64,000 nt of DNA, from IMG/VR virus record IMGVR_UViG_3300001242_000018, positions 1 to 64,000 of that record, one strand, 5' to 3'. The DNA is from a virus. Positions 53,587 through 62,020 of the stretch are shown here, piece after piece. Below the pieces are notes generated by a model, which searched no databases, was not told where the DNA came from, and was given only the letters and a program-made list of their open reading frames with translations. Each line of letters opens with the position of its first letter. The stretch's first letter is position 1. A program made the translations under genes and the position numbers.

Positions 53587-56500
53587 ATGGCAAAGGACTC
53601 TTTGCAATTTAATATCTATGATAAAGAGTCATTTGTCATCCCAAATATTGACGGCATCGATTTTCTAGTTGATGCCGTCACTTTACATAAAACAGTACAT
53701 GAGTATGTAAAGGACGGGCTATTAATCGATTTGATTGCTGCCCGAGCTACAGAGGATGACAAACATGGCTCTAATCCATTATCTACATGGATTAATCTCG
53801 CTGCAAGCGGAGATTGGAAGTTGACCGAGCTTTCTGACTTTAACTTTATTTCGGACGGCTGGATAGGGGATGGAACTAATGCAAATCCCTATGCTCTTTT
53901 ATTTAACGGTATAAATAGTAAATGCACTCTTAGCTATAATCCTGTTTATGATACCTTTACCCTGGAAGCGTGGGTTCAGACCGATCAATTACACCAGATT
54001 GATAATGAGATAAATACAGGTTCTTCTCCAGGATTAGATGGTCAAAAGTATTTGTTTTATCCTTCTAAATATATAGATACTAGAGTTGGTGCAGGGGTAT
54101 CTATAGGTTCTAACGGAGTTAGTGTTTACGAATACGGAGATGCTCATTTTCCCGCAGTGGCCGTTTATAGCGGTGAGGTTACGGGAATAACCCATGTCAT
54201 TGTAGAGTATATAGATAGGCAACCGTTTATTTATATTAATGGAGTATTGGTACGTATTGGACTTAAGTCTAATATGACACGAGTATGGTCACCAATTATT
54301 ATGGGCGCAGGCCCTTATGGAGCCTTTGATGGTTGTGTTATTATGGCCAGAATATATAATAGAGTACTTAGTCAAGAAGAGAAACAAATCAACTATCAGG
54401 CTGGATTTGTATTATTCTCTTATCCTATAATCCCTTATCACATTACTACCGGAGATAATCAGATAGATTGTAGCGAAGTTAAAAAGATCCTTAATATAAT
54501 GGCTGTACAAATAGAACCCGAGGGTACTTTGTTAAGATACTTGGTAAGCTTTGATAATAAAGGTAGCTGGCTAACTTATAATACCGTATGGCAAGAAGCG
54601 TCACTTGACGATATAGATAGAGTAGGTATGACAGCAGACGAACTAAATACTGTAGATTGGAACTATTTTCAACCGGGCGTACATGGAAATTTAAATATAG
54701 CAGTTGCTCTTGCTACCATAGATATAAGTATTACACCATCTGTAAGTAAACTTTTAATAGAATACGTCGGAAACTTACTAGGCGTAATTACTAGGACAAC
54801 TATAGCATGTTATATAAATAACGTATCAGAAGTTACCTTTACTCATCCTTCTGATGAAGTAGAGAATATACCAACAATAGTATCTAGCGGAGCTGCTATA
54901 GATACAATAGCTGGTACTATAAGCAATACCTGTAGAATTAATGGTATTAAAGAAAGAATGGATAATAGTATAAATATTCCTATCTTATCGCGAGCTGGAG
55001 CTTTAATTGCGAGTCATTTAGTAGGAGTTTATAAAAGTAGTCATAATAACGAGGAAGATAAGATAGACTTTTTAATTATTAATGATCTAATTAGTATCGA
55101 TCCCGTTATACCTAAACTTTCTGGTAATGTTTTAGAGTATTTAAAAGGTCTTCATATACCGTCTTACTACAGTACTAAACCTTTAGATTTGATATGTGAG
55201 ACTGTTGACATTGAAACATTAAAGTCGATTCAAATATTGGATAAAACACCTTCTATATTTACTTCTATATGTAGCGATCGACCGATTAATATAACCGTTA
55301 CTACAGATGATTATACAAGGATAGATACATCTAATATAGTAACAATTAAAGACATAAATAAGGACTATTACAGTAATGGAAATGAAAGATTCTTATTTAG
55401 CTTTGACAATAGAAATACTTGGTATTCTTATGATTATAGTACCAACCAATGGGTTATTGTAAGTTTAGATGATATTCAGGAGAAAGGAATGACATTTTGG
55501 CAAGTTAGTTCTATTCCTGAAGAAACTTGGAGTACAAAGTTGTCAGAATGGTTAGACATGGCTATTAGATTAATAGCCTATCCTAGCGATAGTAATGAAA
55601 CAATATACGATTTCACTTATACCGGCAATTACATAACATGGATAGCACCTTTTACAGGCGATTACCGATTAGAAGTATGGGGTGCTGAAGGTGGATTGCC
55701 GGGAGGAAGTTCAATAACCGGTGGTCTCGGAGGTTATACTAAAGGTACGATTACTTTAACCCAGGGTGATATTTTATACATCTGTATTGGTGGATATCCG
55801 GGTCGTGCTAAAGCAGGAGGTTGGAATGGTGGAGGTAATGGAGGTACCGATACCAGTAGTAGTGTTCGTTATGGTGGTGGCGGTGGTGGCGCTACTGATA
55901 TAAGAGTTGGCGATACTTCTCTTTCTAATAGAATTATTATTGCTGGCGGTGGCGGTGGCGGTGGCGAGTATGGAAATTCTCGTTACGGCGCTGGCGGCGA
56001 AATACAAGCACAATCGGGCGCTGGTCAATTAACTACCAATCCAGCACGAACGGGTGCTGGTTATCAATGGTCTTGGGGTGGTGGAGGAGGTTCTCAAACA
56101 CAAGGAGGTGTAGGAGCCGGAACGTATGTAAAAGGTGGGAATGGGACGCTATATCAAGGCGGCGCAGGAGATACTGGTTGTTGCTCTGGTTCAGGCGGTG
56201 GCGGTGGCGGTTATTATGGCGGCGCGGCCGGTGGTAACGATTCGCCACATGGTTCTGGATATTCAGCAAATGGCGGCGGTGGTTCTAGTTATACAGACGG
56301 AGTATCGGACGGTACTATGCAGATTGGAGTTCAAGCCGGGAATGGTAAGGCTAGAATAACCTTATTAAATACGACAATGTATACTGTTAATGGATTCACT
56401 TTCAGAACAATTGTTAATAAATTCGATGTCTACCAGATACCCATGTTAACGGGGTTTAAATTAGATATTCCTATTCACGAGGTTTTAGAAGAGAAAGATT

Positions 56501-57171
56501 CTCCTGTATTAATACCTTTTCGTACCTTAAAGAACTTTGATGGAAATGCTATAAGTATAATCACAGGACTTCTTACTAATAACTCAAGTCATTATATCAC
56601 AGGAATATTGGAATCTGGAGATTTAGATAAACTGTTCACTATTGATATTCCAAAGAGCTTTACAGGACTTAAATCGGAAATAGTCTGTAATTTCTTAATA
56701 AGTAAATCGAGTTATACCGAACCAGATGTTGATGATATCTTATATATACAAGATTTGCCTAAAGAACAGGTAAAGAGCGATACTATCTATTATGACAAAG
56801 AAGAACAGTTTGCAATGCTCAATATTATTGATAATCGTGAAGATACAGAATTTATAGTTATGACAAATGACTATAATAGAATTGACACAAGACAAGCCGT
56901 TGCTATTCAAGATATTGTGGCCGATTATCAAGAGATCGATGGTATACAAATTAGATTCTTATTAAGCTTTAATAATCGAGAAACCTGGTACATTTACGAC
57001 CACGATACTAGTTCTTGGATACAGAAGGGTATAGATAACATTCACAATACAGGAATGACATTCTGGCAACTTAAATCCATACCGCGAGATGCTTGGCATA
57101 AAGCTTTAACTAACTGGTTAAATGTTTGTGTAGGATTTAAAACCTTTAGTGACAACTGGATTTACGGATAG
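53587..57171 (+). CDS. Large adhesin: LamG-like, W-rich repeats and glycine-rich domain
   Basis: 1194 residues. After a ~70-residue head there is a LamG/concanavalin-like domain (about 90-270; LLFNGINSKCTLSYNPVYDTFTLEAWVQT, VYEYGDAHF, PFIYINGVLVRIG). A ~90-residue domain (SFDNxxTWxxY) occurs at about 291-385, 569-680 and 1094-1190. About 674-935 is a glycine-rich domain with strands (TYTGNYITWIAPFTGDYRLEVWGAEGG) and Gly-rich loops, like the glycine-rich domain of ALK-type and many phage fibres. The next gene reuses the same modules. Two hairpins sit in the first 100 bases. Likely a surface-binding side fibre. Confidence 0.65.
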   Translation: MAKDSLQFNIYDKESFVIPNIDGIDFLVDAVTLHKTVHEYVKDGLLIDLIAARATEDDKHGSNPLSTWINLAASGDWKLTELSDFNFISDGWIGDGTNANPYALLFNGINSKCTLSYNPVYDTFTLEAWVQTDQLHQIDNEINTGSSPGLDGQKYLFYPSKYIDTRVGAGVSIGSNGVSVYEYGDAHFPAVAVYSGEVTGITHVIVEYIDRQPFIYINGVLVRIGLKSNMTRVWSPIIMGAGPYGAFDGCVIMARIYNRVLSQEEKQINYQAGFVLFSYPIIPYHITTGDNQIDCSEVKKILNIMAVQIEPEGTLLRYLVSFDNKGSWLTYNTVWQEASLDDIDRVGMTADELNTVDWNYFQPGVHGNLNIAVALATIDISITPSVSKLLIEYVGNLLGVITRTTIACYINNVSEVTFTHPSDEVENIPTIVSSGAAIDTIAGTISNTCRINGIKERMDNSINIPILSRAGALIASHLVGVYKSSHNNEEDKIDFLIINDLISIDPVIPKLSGNVLEYLKGLHIPSYYSTKPLDLICETVDIETLKSIQILDKTPSIFTSICSDRPINITVTTDDYTRIDTSNIVTIKDINKDYYSNGNERFLFSFDNRNTWYSYDYSTNQWVIVSLDDIQEKGMTFWQVSSIPEETWSTKLSEWLDMAIRLIAYPSDSNETIYDFTYTGNYITWIAPFTGDYRLEVWGAEGGLPGGSSITGGLGGYTKGTITLTQGDILYICIGGYPGRAKAGGWNGGGNGGTDTSSSVRYGGGGGGATDIRVGDTSLSNRIIIAGGGGGGGEYGNSRYGAGGEIQAQSGAGQLTTNPARTGAGYQWSWGGGGGSQTQGGVGAGTYVKGGNGTLYQGGAGDTGCCSGSGGGGGGYYGGAAGGNDSPHGSGYSANGGGGSSYTDGVSDGTMQIGVQAGNGKARITLLNTTMYTVNGFTFRTIVNKFDVYQIPMLTGFKLDIPIHEVLEEKDSPVLIPFRTLKNFDGNAISIITGLLTNNSSHYITGILESGDLDKLFTIDIPKSFTGLKSEIVCNFLISKSSYTEPDVDDILYIQDLPKEQVKSDTIYYDKEEQFAMLNIIDNREDTEFIVMTNDYNRIDTRQAVAIQDIVADYQEIDGIQIRFLLSFNNRETWYIYDHDTSSWIQKGIDNIHNTGMTFWQLKSIPRDAWHKALTNWLNVCVGFKTFSDNWIYG
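53596..53680 (+). repeat. Two consecutive inverted repeats at start of adhesin gene
   Basis: First: GACTCTTT (53596-53603) with AAAGAGTC (53633-53640). Second: TGACGGCATC (53649-53658) with GATGCCGTCA (53671-53680). Both are within 100 bases of the start codon. They might control entry of ribosomes or mRNA stability; chance cannot be ruled out. Confidence 0.5.
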
Positions 57172-57179
57172 GAGGTAGT

Positions 57180-58925
57180 GTGGTGGATTTACAAGTATTT
57201 AATTTTAACTATACCGGTAGTCAACAAGAAGTAACACTACCTCCCGGTATATATAAGCTTGAAACATGGGGCGCTCAGGGTGGTAATAATGGAGCTCCCG
57301 GTGGTTACGCCTCTGGTATTTTAAACTTAGGGGATACTGAAACTCTTTATATATATATTGGAGGAATAGGAGCTCCTAATTCTACTGGTTGGAATGGAGG
57401 CGGTTTTGCTAGTCCTTATGGCGGCGGCGGTGGTGGTACCGATATACGAAGAGGAGGACAAACTCTTAATGACCGTATCCTGGTTGCTGGCGGCGGAGCT
57501 GGACACTCTCATACAGCTCAAGGTGGCGCTGGTGGTGGATTAATTGGTATTGGTGGAACTACTGGCAGTGGAGGTACACAAACACAAGGAGGTAGTTCAG
57601 GAGGAGTAAGTGGAACATATGGTAGCTTTGGTTACGGTAGTAATGGAATAAGTCATGGTTCTGGTGGCGGAGGTGGATGGTACGGTGGCGGAGGTGGATA
57701 TACTTGAGGTAGTTCCGGTGGAGGAGGTTCCTCCTATTATGGTGGAGTTCTAAACGGTATCACTACCCCTGGAATTCGTACTGGATATGGTAAGGTTGCT
57801 ATAACTTTACTTGCCTTACTGGGTATAGAAGAAGCTGTTGAAACTGCGGTATTTAATAGTTCTGGTAATTATCAGACCTTTATTGTACCAACTACAGGAA
57901 TTTATCAATTAGATCTTTTCGGTGCTGTAGGTGGTGCTTATTCTTACCCTGGTGGTTCTGGTAGTCATGTTCGTGGTCAAATGTTATTAGATTCCGGTCA
58001 AGAGTTATATATATTTGTCGGCGGGGATGGAACGGGCTTTATTGGCGAAGGTGGAGGATGGAATGGCGGTGGTAATGCCGGGCCGCTAGGGCCTGGTGCA
58101 GGTGGTGGCGGTGCTACCGATATTAGAAGAGGCGGTATAGAATTAGAAAATAGAATTATCGTTGCTGGTGGCGGTGGCGGCGGTGGGAATTTAAGCGCCG
58201 GTAGTTCCGGTGGAGAAACTTTGCATTTAACTACAATATTAGGCAATGGTCAAAACCATCCAGAGATTGGCGGTGGTGGCGGTGGTGGCTACTACGGTGG
58301 TATGGCCGGTGATATAAATAGGGGCGGATATGGCGGTTCTTCGTATGCTGGTAATTTACGTAACCCTATTATTAATACAAATATATGGTATAATGCAGGT
58401 TTGGTTATTATATCAAGATTGCCTACGTATACCTCGTTTATAAATTCATTAACGTTTAAGACTATCGTTAGTTCTTTCGAAATTATTAAGCTGACCTTCT
58501 TAATGGGCGATTTAAAATCTAGTAAGCCCGTCGATATAGAAATAGAAATACTATCATCCGATAGACAAGAGACTATACCTGAAGAGCAAATCGATACTGA
58601 AAAACTATATTGTATTGATAGTCAACAAATTACGATAACTGATGATAATAACCGAATTGATACAAGCGATACTATTACGATTGAAGATATAGAGATTGAC
58701 CCTAATCAGTTATACGATATTAAGATCTTATTAAGTTTTGACAATAGAAATACCTGGTTAGCTTATGATCATAATAGTCATACTTGGATAGAATATAATA
58801 CTAACGATGTTAGTATATATGGCATGGCCTTCTGGCAACTTAAATCTATACCAGAAGAAGTCTGGAGTGAGAAACTTTCTATCTGGTTAAATCTTTGTAT
58901 ATGGGTTCAGACAGGAGATGTATAG
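57180..58925 (+). CDS. Glycine-rich fibre with in-frame TGA (possible recoding)
   Basis: GTG at 57180 or 57183, SD AGGAGGT at 57170-57176. The reading frame runs to TAG at 58925 and is interrupted once by TGA at 57705-57707. Read through it is 581 residues: two glycine-rich domains (about 1-215 and 220-415) and one copy of the SFDNRNTW-type domain (about 488-581) shared with the preceding gene. The first domain is incomplete without the part after the TGA: its final strand (GYGKVAITLL) lies beyond it, just as the related domain of the preceding gene ends with GNGKARITLL. No other stop or frameshift is present. If the TGA stops translation, a 175-residue truncated form is made, so a two-isoform fibre is another possibility. 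Confidence 0.6.
57705..57734 (+). promoter_or_regulatory. In-frame TGA with downstream stem-loop in glycine-rich fibre (SECIS-like candidate)
   Basis: TGA at 57705-57707. Stem GGAGGA (57720-57725), loop GGT (57726-57728), TCCTCC (57729-57734): six perfect pairs. The loop starts with G and begins 18 nt after the TGA. The TCC TCC serine codons create the stem; equivalent serine pairs in the sister domains use TCT AGT and TCT TCG, which would not. Chance base pairing in Gly/Ser-coding DNA is the main alternative. Confidence 0.4.
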
Positions 58926-58927
58926 TA

Positions 58928-60781
58928 ATGATCGATATATACGTTAACTCCATAACCGGTAGCGATAGTAACGATGGTTCTATTGGACATCCTTATCTGA
59001 CAATAAACAAAGCATGGTCTATGGCAGATCCTATAGAAAGTACTATCCATCTTGCCATAGGAGTTTATACCCTTACTCAACTTGCCTATTCCGCCTATAA
59101 TATTACAATTGTAGGTGAAGGAATTAATACTATTCTAATCTTTGATCCAGGCTATAAACGCTGTACCGGCGGATGGGGTTACTTTGACTTTAACAGCAAT
59201 TGCAAATTTAGTAATCTTATATTCGAAACCAGAGGAACAGAATCCTATGCTAACTACTTCTATCTAGGTAATGATAGTAAGATAGAATTCGATTTTGTTG
59301 TCTTTAGAAACTTCTTCAATATTGTTTATTCCGATTTTATTATCATAAGCGGATGGTTACGATTTACTAACTGTTTATTCGACTTAATGGTAAATACAAT
59401 AGAATGTTTTAATCCGTACGATATTAATCGTATAGTTTTTAAGAATTGCTATGGTGATATTAAACTAGTAGCTCCTTCTAGTCCTTCGGTTTTTATGGAG
59501 AATACGGTAATTACTTCGACTCCTAAATTCGATGCTACGTATCACATACTTGAAACCGTTGACTATAAGATAGGGATATATTTTAATCAGAACTTTATCA
59601 TGAGTAAACTAGATTTATCTAATGGTAACGGAGGTCGTAGCGGGGAACGGACTTATATAGCACCAAATGGTGTTACGGTAAATAGTACAGCAAGAGTATG
59701 GATAAATAATGGTTTTTATTATATGGGGAATATGTTTAATGGCAGTATTCTTTCCTATAGTGATGGATATCATTACTGGCTTAGTGAAGGGGCCGCAACA
59801 TTAACTTTCGATTTCGGAGCAATAATAAACTGGTTAAGATATAACCCTATAAAAACTATTGTTATATATCCAAAGGCGAGAGACGAAGCTTCATCGAACT
59901 ATCAGATATCTGTTTCGGAAGACGGTATCAATTGGACTATTATTGTACCATGGGTCATATACAATAATCCTCCATACGGAATGGGATTCTCATACGAAAT
60001 TAATACGAGTAAACGTTATCTCAGAATTCAACTAAGCCAGAATGGTAACTGGGGATCTATTTTAGACGAGATAGAGTTTTATACAAAGCGCATATATCTA
60101 CAGATTACCTTTAAGAAACGTATTAAAACCTCCAAAGGATATCTTTCAGACATTCTTTGCGGGAATTTATCTAAAGTCGTCATGGATATTACATCTGTAG
60201 TAGAAAATCTTAACAATATTATACAGACAGGTGGTAACCTAGCTTTTGATGGTATGATAACTCCTGGCTTACTACTCGGAGATTGGCAACCTATCTGTAA
60301 AGTAATAACCCAGTTATTACTGGAAAGTGCCAGTATAATTGATTTACCGGTTAATGATATACTTTTACCAGGTCTTAAACTATCAGTATTAACTAGCGGT
60401 AAACTTCAATATATAGCTGGTATGTCGTGTGATGATTGGCTAGATGGTGATATACAGTTACCCAGTTTCGAGAAGTACGAGTATACAGGCCTTATCGAGA
60501 CAATAATCTTTGGAGATCTTAAACCTAATGATTATACCGATGATGTTATTGAGGAAGTACACGAGGAGATAATCATACCTTATAGTCATTACCTATCTGA
60601 AGGTACTATACTAGATCTAGTAATAGGTACTACCATAGAAGATCCATGTATAGGTATTGTTGAAGAGGATGTATATTCAGACAAGGTACCTAATTATAAA
60701 CGAGATATCTTTGGTAATGTACAGAGAATGCTTGCCGGTAGACGAGCGAGATACACTTCGTTAATAATAGCCTGGTTATAG
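58928..60781 (+). CDS. Beta-helix adhesin with discoidin-like domain
   Basis: Start ATG 58928, preceded by GGAGATG and 2 bases after the previous TAG; an in-frame ATG at 58895 lies inside the previous gene. About 617 residues. The start IYVNSITGSDSNDGSIGHPY then LTINKAW matches the entry of right-handed beta-helix (pectin-lyase-like) proteins, which continue with ~8-10 coils (SNLIFETRG, IEFDFVVFRN, LRFTNCLFD). About 255-380 is a discoidin/F5-8C-like beta-sandwich (TLTFDFGAIINWLRY, SVSEDGINWT, KRYLRIQLS). Such proteins bind or cut surface polysaccharide; no catalytic residues can be named. The last ~240 residues contain no recognised domain. Confidence 0.65.
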   Translation: MIDIYVNSITGSDSNDGSIGHPYLTINKAWSMADPIESTIHLAIGVYTLTQLAYSAYNITIVGEGINTILIFDPGYKRCTGGWGYFDFNSNCKFSNLIFETRGTESYANYFYLGNDSKIEFDFVVFRNFFNIVYSDFIIISGWLRFTNCLFDLMVNTIECFNPYDINRIVFKNCYGDIKLVAPSSPSVFMENTVITSTPKFDATYHILETVDYKIGIYFNQNFIMSKLDLSNGNGGRSGERTYIAPNGVTVNSTARVWINNGFYYMGNMFNGSILSYSDGYHYWLSEGAATLTFDFGAIINWLRYNPIKTIVIYPKARDEASSNYQISVSEDGINWTIIVPWVIYNNPPYGMGFSYEINTSKRYLRIQLSQNGNWGSILDEIEFYTKRIYLQITFKKRIKTSKGYLSDILCGNLSKVVMDITSVVENLNNIIQTGGNLAFDGMITPGLLLGDWQPICKVITQLLLESASIIDLPVNDILLPGLKLSVLTSGKLQYIAGMSCDDWLDGDIQLPSFEKYEYTGLIETIIFGDLKPNDYTDDVIEEVHEEIIIPYSHYLSEGTILDLVIGTTIEDPCIGIVEEDVYSDKVPNYKRDIFGNVQRMLAGRRARYTSLIIAWL

Positions 60782-60787
60782 TCAATT

Positions 60788-60807
60788 ACTACCCGATTAG
60801 TGGTAGT
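60788..60807 (+). repeat. Short inverted repeat after beta-helix gene
   Basis: ACTACC, an 8-nt loop, then GGTAGT, 6 bases after the stop codon. It is followed by ATCTTTATA, so it may be a weak terminator. The stem is short. Confidence 0.35.
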
Positions 60808-60847
60808 ATCTTTATAAATAGAGACAAAGCGAATATTACTATTTATT

Positions 60848-60869
60848 ACAGTCCATTATAATGGACTGT
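60848..60869 (+). repeat. 22-base perfect palindrome upstream of baseplate gene
   Basis: ACAGTCCATTA followed by TAATGGACTGT, 20 bases before the ATG at 60890. It includes a TATAAT (60857-60862). Only a poor -35 match (TATTAC) is at the right distance, so a promoter is uncertain. It could be a dimeric-protein site or a hairpin. Intergenic 60782-60889 holds this and the shorter repeat. Confidence 0.5.
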
Positions 60870-60889
60870 TTCTATATGGGGGTCTTTAT

Positions 60890-62017
60890 ATGGCAGAGAG
60901 ATTTGCTAAAGCTACTTCGAATATCGTGGGAAAACTTCCCTACTGGTGGAAGATTAAAAAGAAACCTCAAGAATCTATTGGCGCCTACTTCTTAAACATT
61001 GTAGGCATGGAAATCGACGAAGCTGAATACGTTTTAAATTACGCATTGAGGCAAATTCATGTCTTGACGGCAGATATAGGCCAGGCCGATATTTGTTACA
61101 GAACTACATTGCCGGCATCATTAAATAAAGATTTCTTGATCACAATAGCATCGGTAGATGCTATTCAACTCGAACCCGCTAAGACTTTAGATGAGTTCTT
61201 CTCAGGATTTAGTACAGAATCTACATTTACACCAGAGTTATTACTTCAGAATACCTATTACATCGATTGGGAAACTAAGATTATATACACCAGACATACT
61301 TACAATATAGATGATAACCATCCAGAAGGACAAGTACAGATTGCTATATACTCGCAAAACGGTGAAAGACTAGCTAATGAAAACCTAAAACTTTCTCTTC
61401 ATCACGTATGGAACTTCTTTGACGAATTTGGTTTACTCTTATCCTGTCCTCGTATTTACGGGGAAAGGAATGCCTCTTATAAAGAACGTATTCTAGATGT
61501 GATGAGGTTTCCTGGAAGTGCTAATAAATATGGAATGATTAACGGATTAGCCAGGGAATTACTTTTAAAGTATAAGGAAGTGTGGCATAATGGCGGCAAA
61601 GATTTAATACTCCGTCGCCCGTATTTAGCAGAGCATACTATAATGATTGACGACCGGTTAATAGAATCTTACGAATATGAAATAGATTCTGGAGGTCGAG
61701 TAATACTTCTTGGAGATCCATTATTTGAAGGATATAAAAGAGTAGTTACTTATGCAGCAGGTATAGACTTAAGGTTATTCTGGGATATGTCTGATAGAGA
61801 GTTTATGAATGAGCTATTCATACCAGATGGCGATGCTACTAAAAGACTTCGTTATTACGTGCAGCTTGTGAAAGATCGAGTTCCCATAGAATGGGGACAA
61901 TTCAGGTGGAACCAGGGAGTATGGGATTCTTTCGATCCGAGTAATTCTGGAACTGCCTGTATACCTAGCTTTTGTGATGGTTCTGTTAAGGGTTGGGAGA
62001 ATTACGGGGGTGAATAA
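60890..62017 (+). CDS. Baseplate/fibre-attachment protein candidate
   Basis: 375 residues, SD TGGGGG. An N-terminal region with helix and Trp-rich stretch (LPYWWKIKKKPQESIGAYFLNIVG) leads to alpha/beta domains, with the phrase ERILDVMRFPGSANKYGMINGLARELLL (about 201-228). Proteins of this style in other large Gram-positive phages sit between wedge and fibre genes and resemble tail protein I-type attachments; I recall the type but not a name. Followed directly by the next fibre gene. Confidence 0.5.
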   Translation: MAERFAKATSNIVGKLPYWWKIKKKPQESIGAYFLNIVGMEIDEAEYVLNYALRQIHVLTADIGQADICYRTTLPASLNKDFLITIASVDAIQLEPAKTLDEFFSGFSTESTFTPELLLQNTYYIDWETKIIYTRHTYNIDDNHPEGQVQIAIYSQNGERLANENLKLSLHHVWNFFDEFGLLLSCPRIYGERNASYKERILDVMRFPGSANKYGMINGLARELLLKYKEVWHNGGKDLILRRPYLAEHTIMIDDRLIESYEYEIDSGGRVILLGDPLFEGYKRVVTYAAGIDLRLFWDMSDREFMNELFIPDGDATKRLRYYVQLVKDRVPIEWGQFRWNQGVWDSFDPSNSGTACIPSFCDGSVKGWENYGGE

Positions 62018-62020
62018 TAA

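Noticed and set aside
55780-58330. Glycine-rich DNA as simple tandem repeats or a CRISPR-like array
   Set aside because: The GGTGGCGG-type runs follow glycine codons in a protein domain; there are no regular spacers or direct-repeat units.
46636-58925. Reading the two in-frame TGAs as evidence for a global TGA-to-Trp code
   Set aside because: TGG is used for Trp throughout, TGA occurs in-frame only twice in this window, and four genes end in TGA, so a general reassignment is not supported.
57180-58925. Pseudogene call for the TGA-split glycine-rich gene
   Set aside because: The continuation has no further stop or frameshift, keeps codon structure and completes the domain, so decay is not the best reading, though a recent nonsense mutation cannot be excluded.
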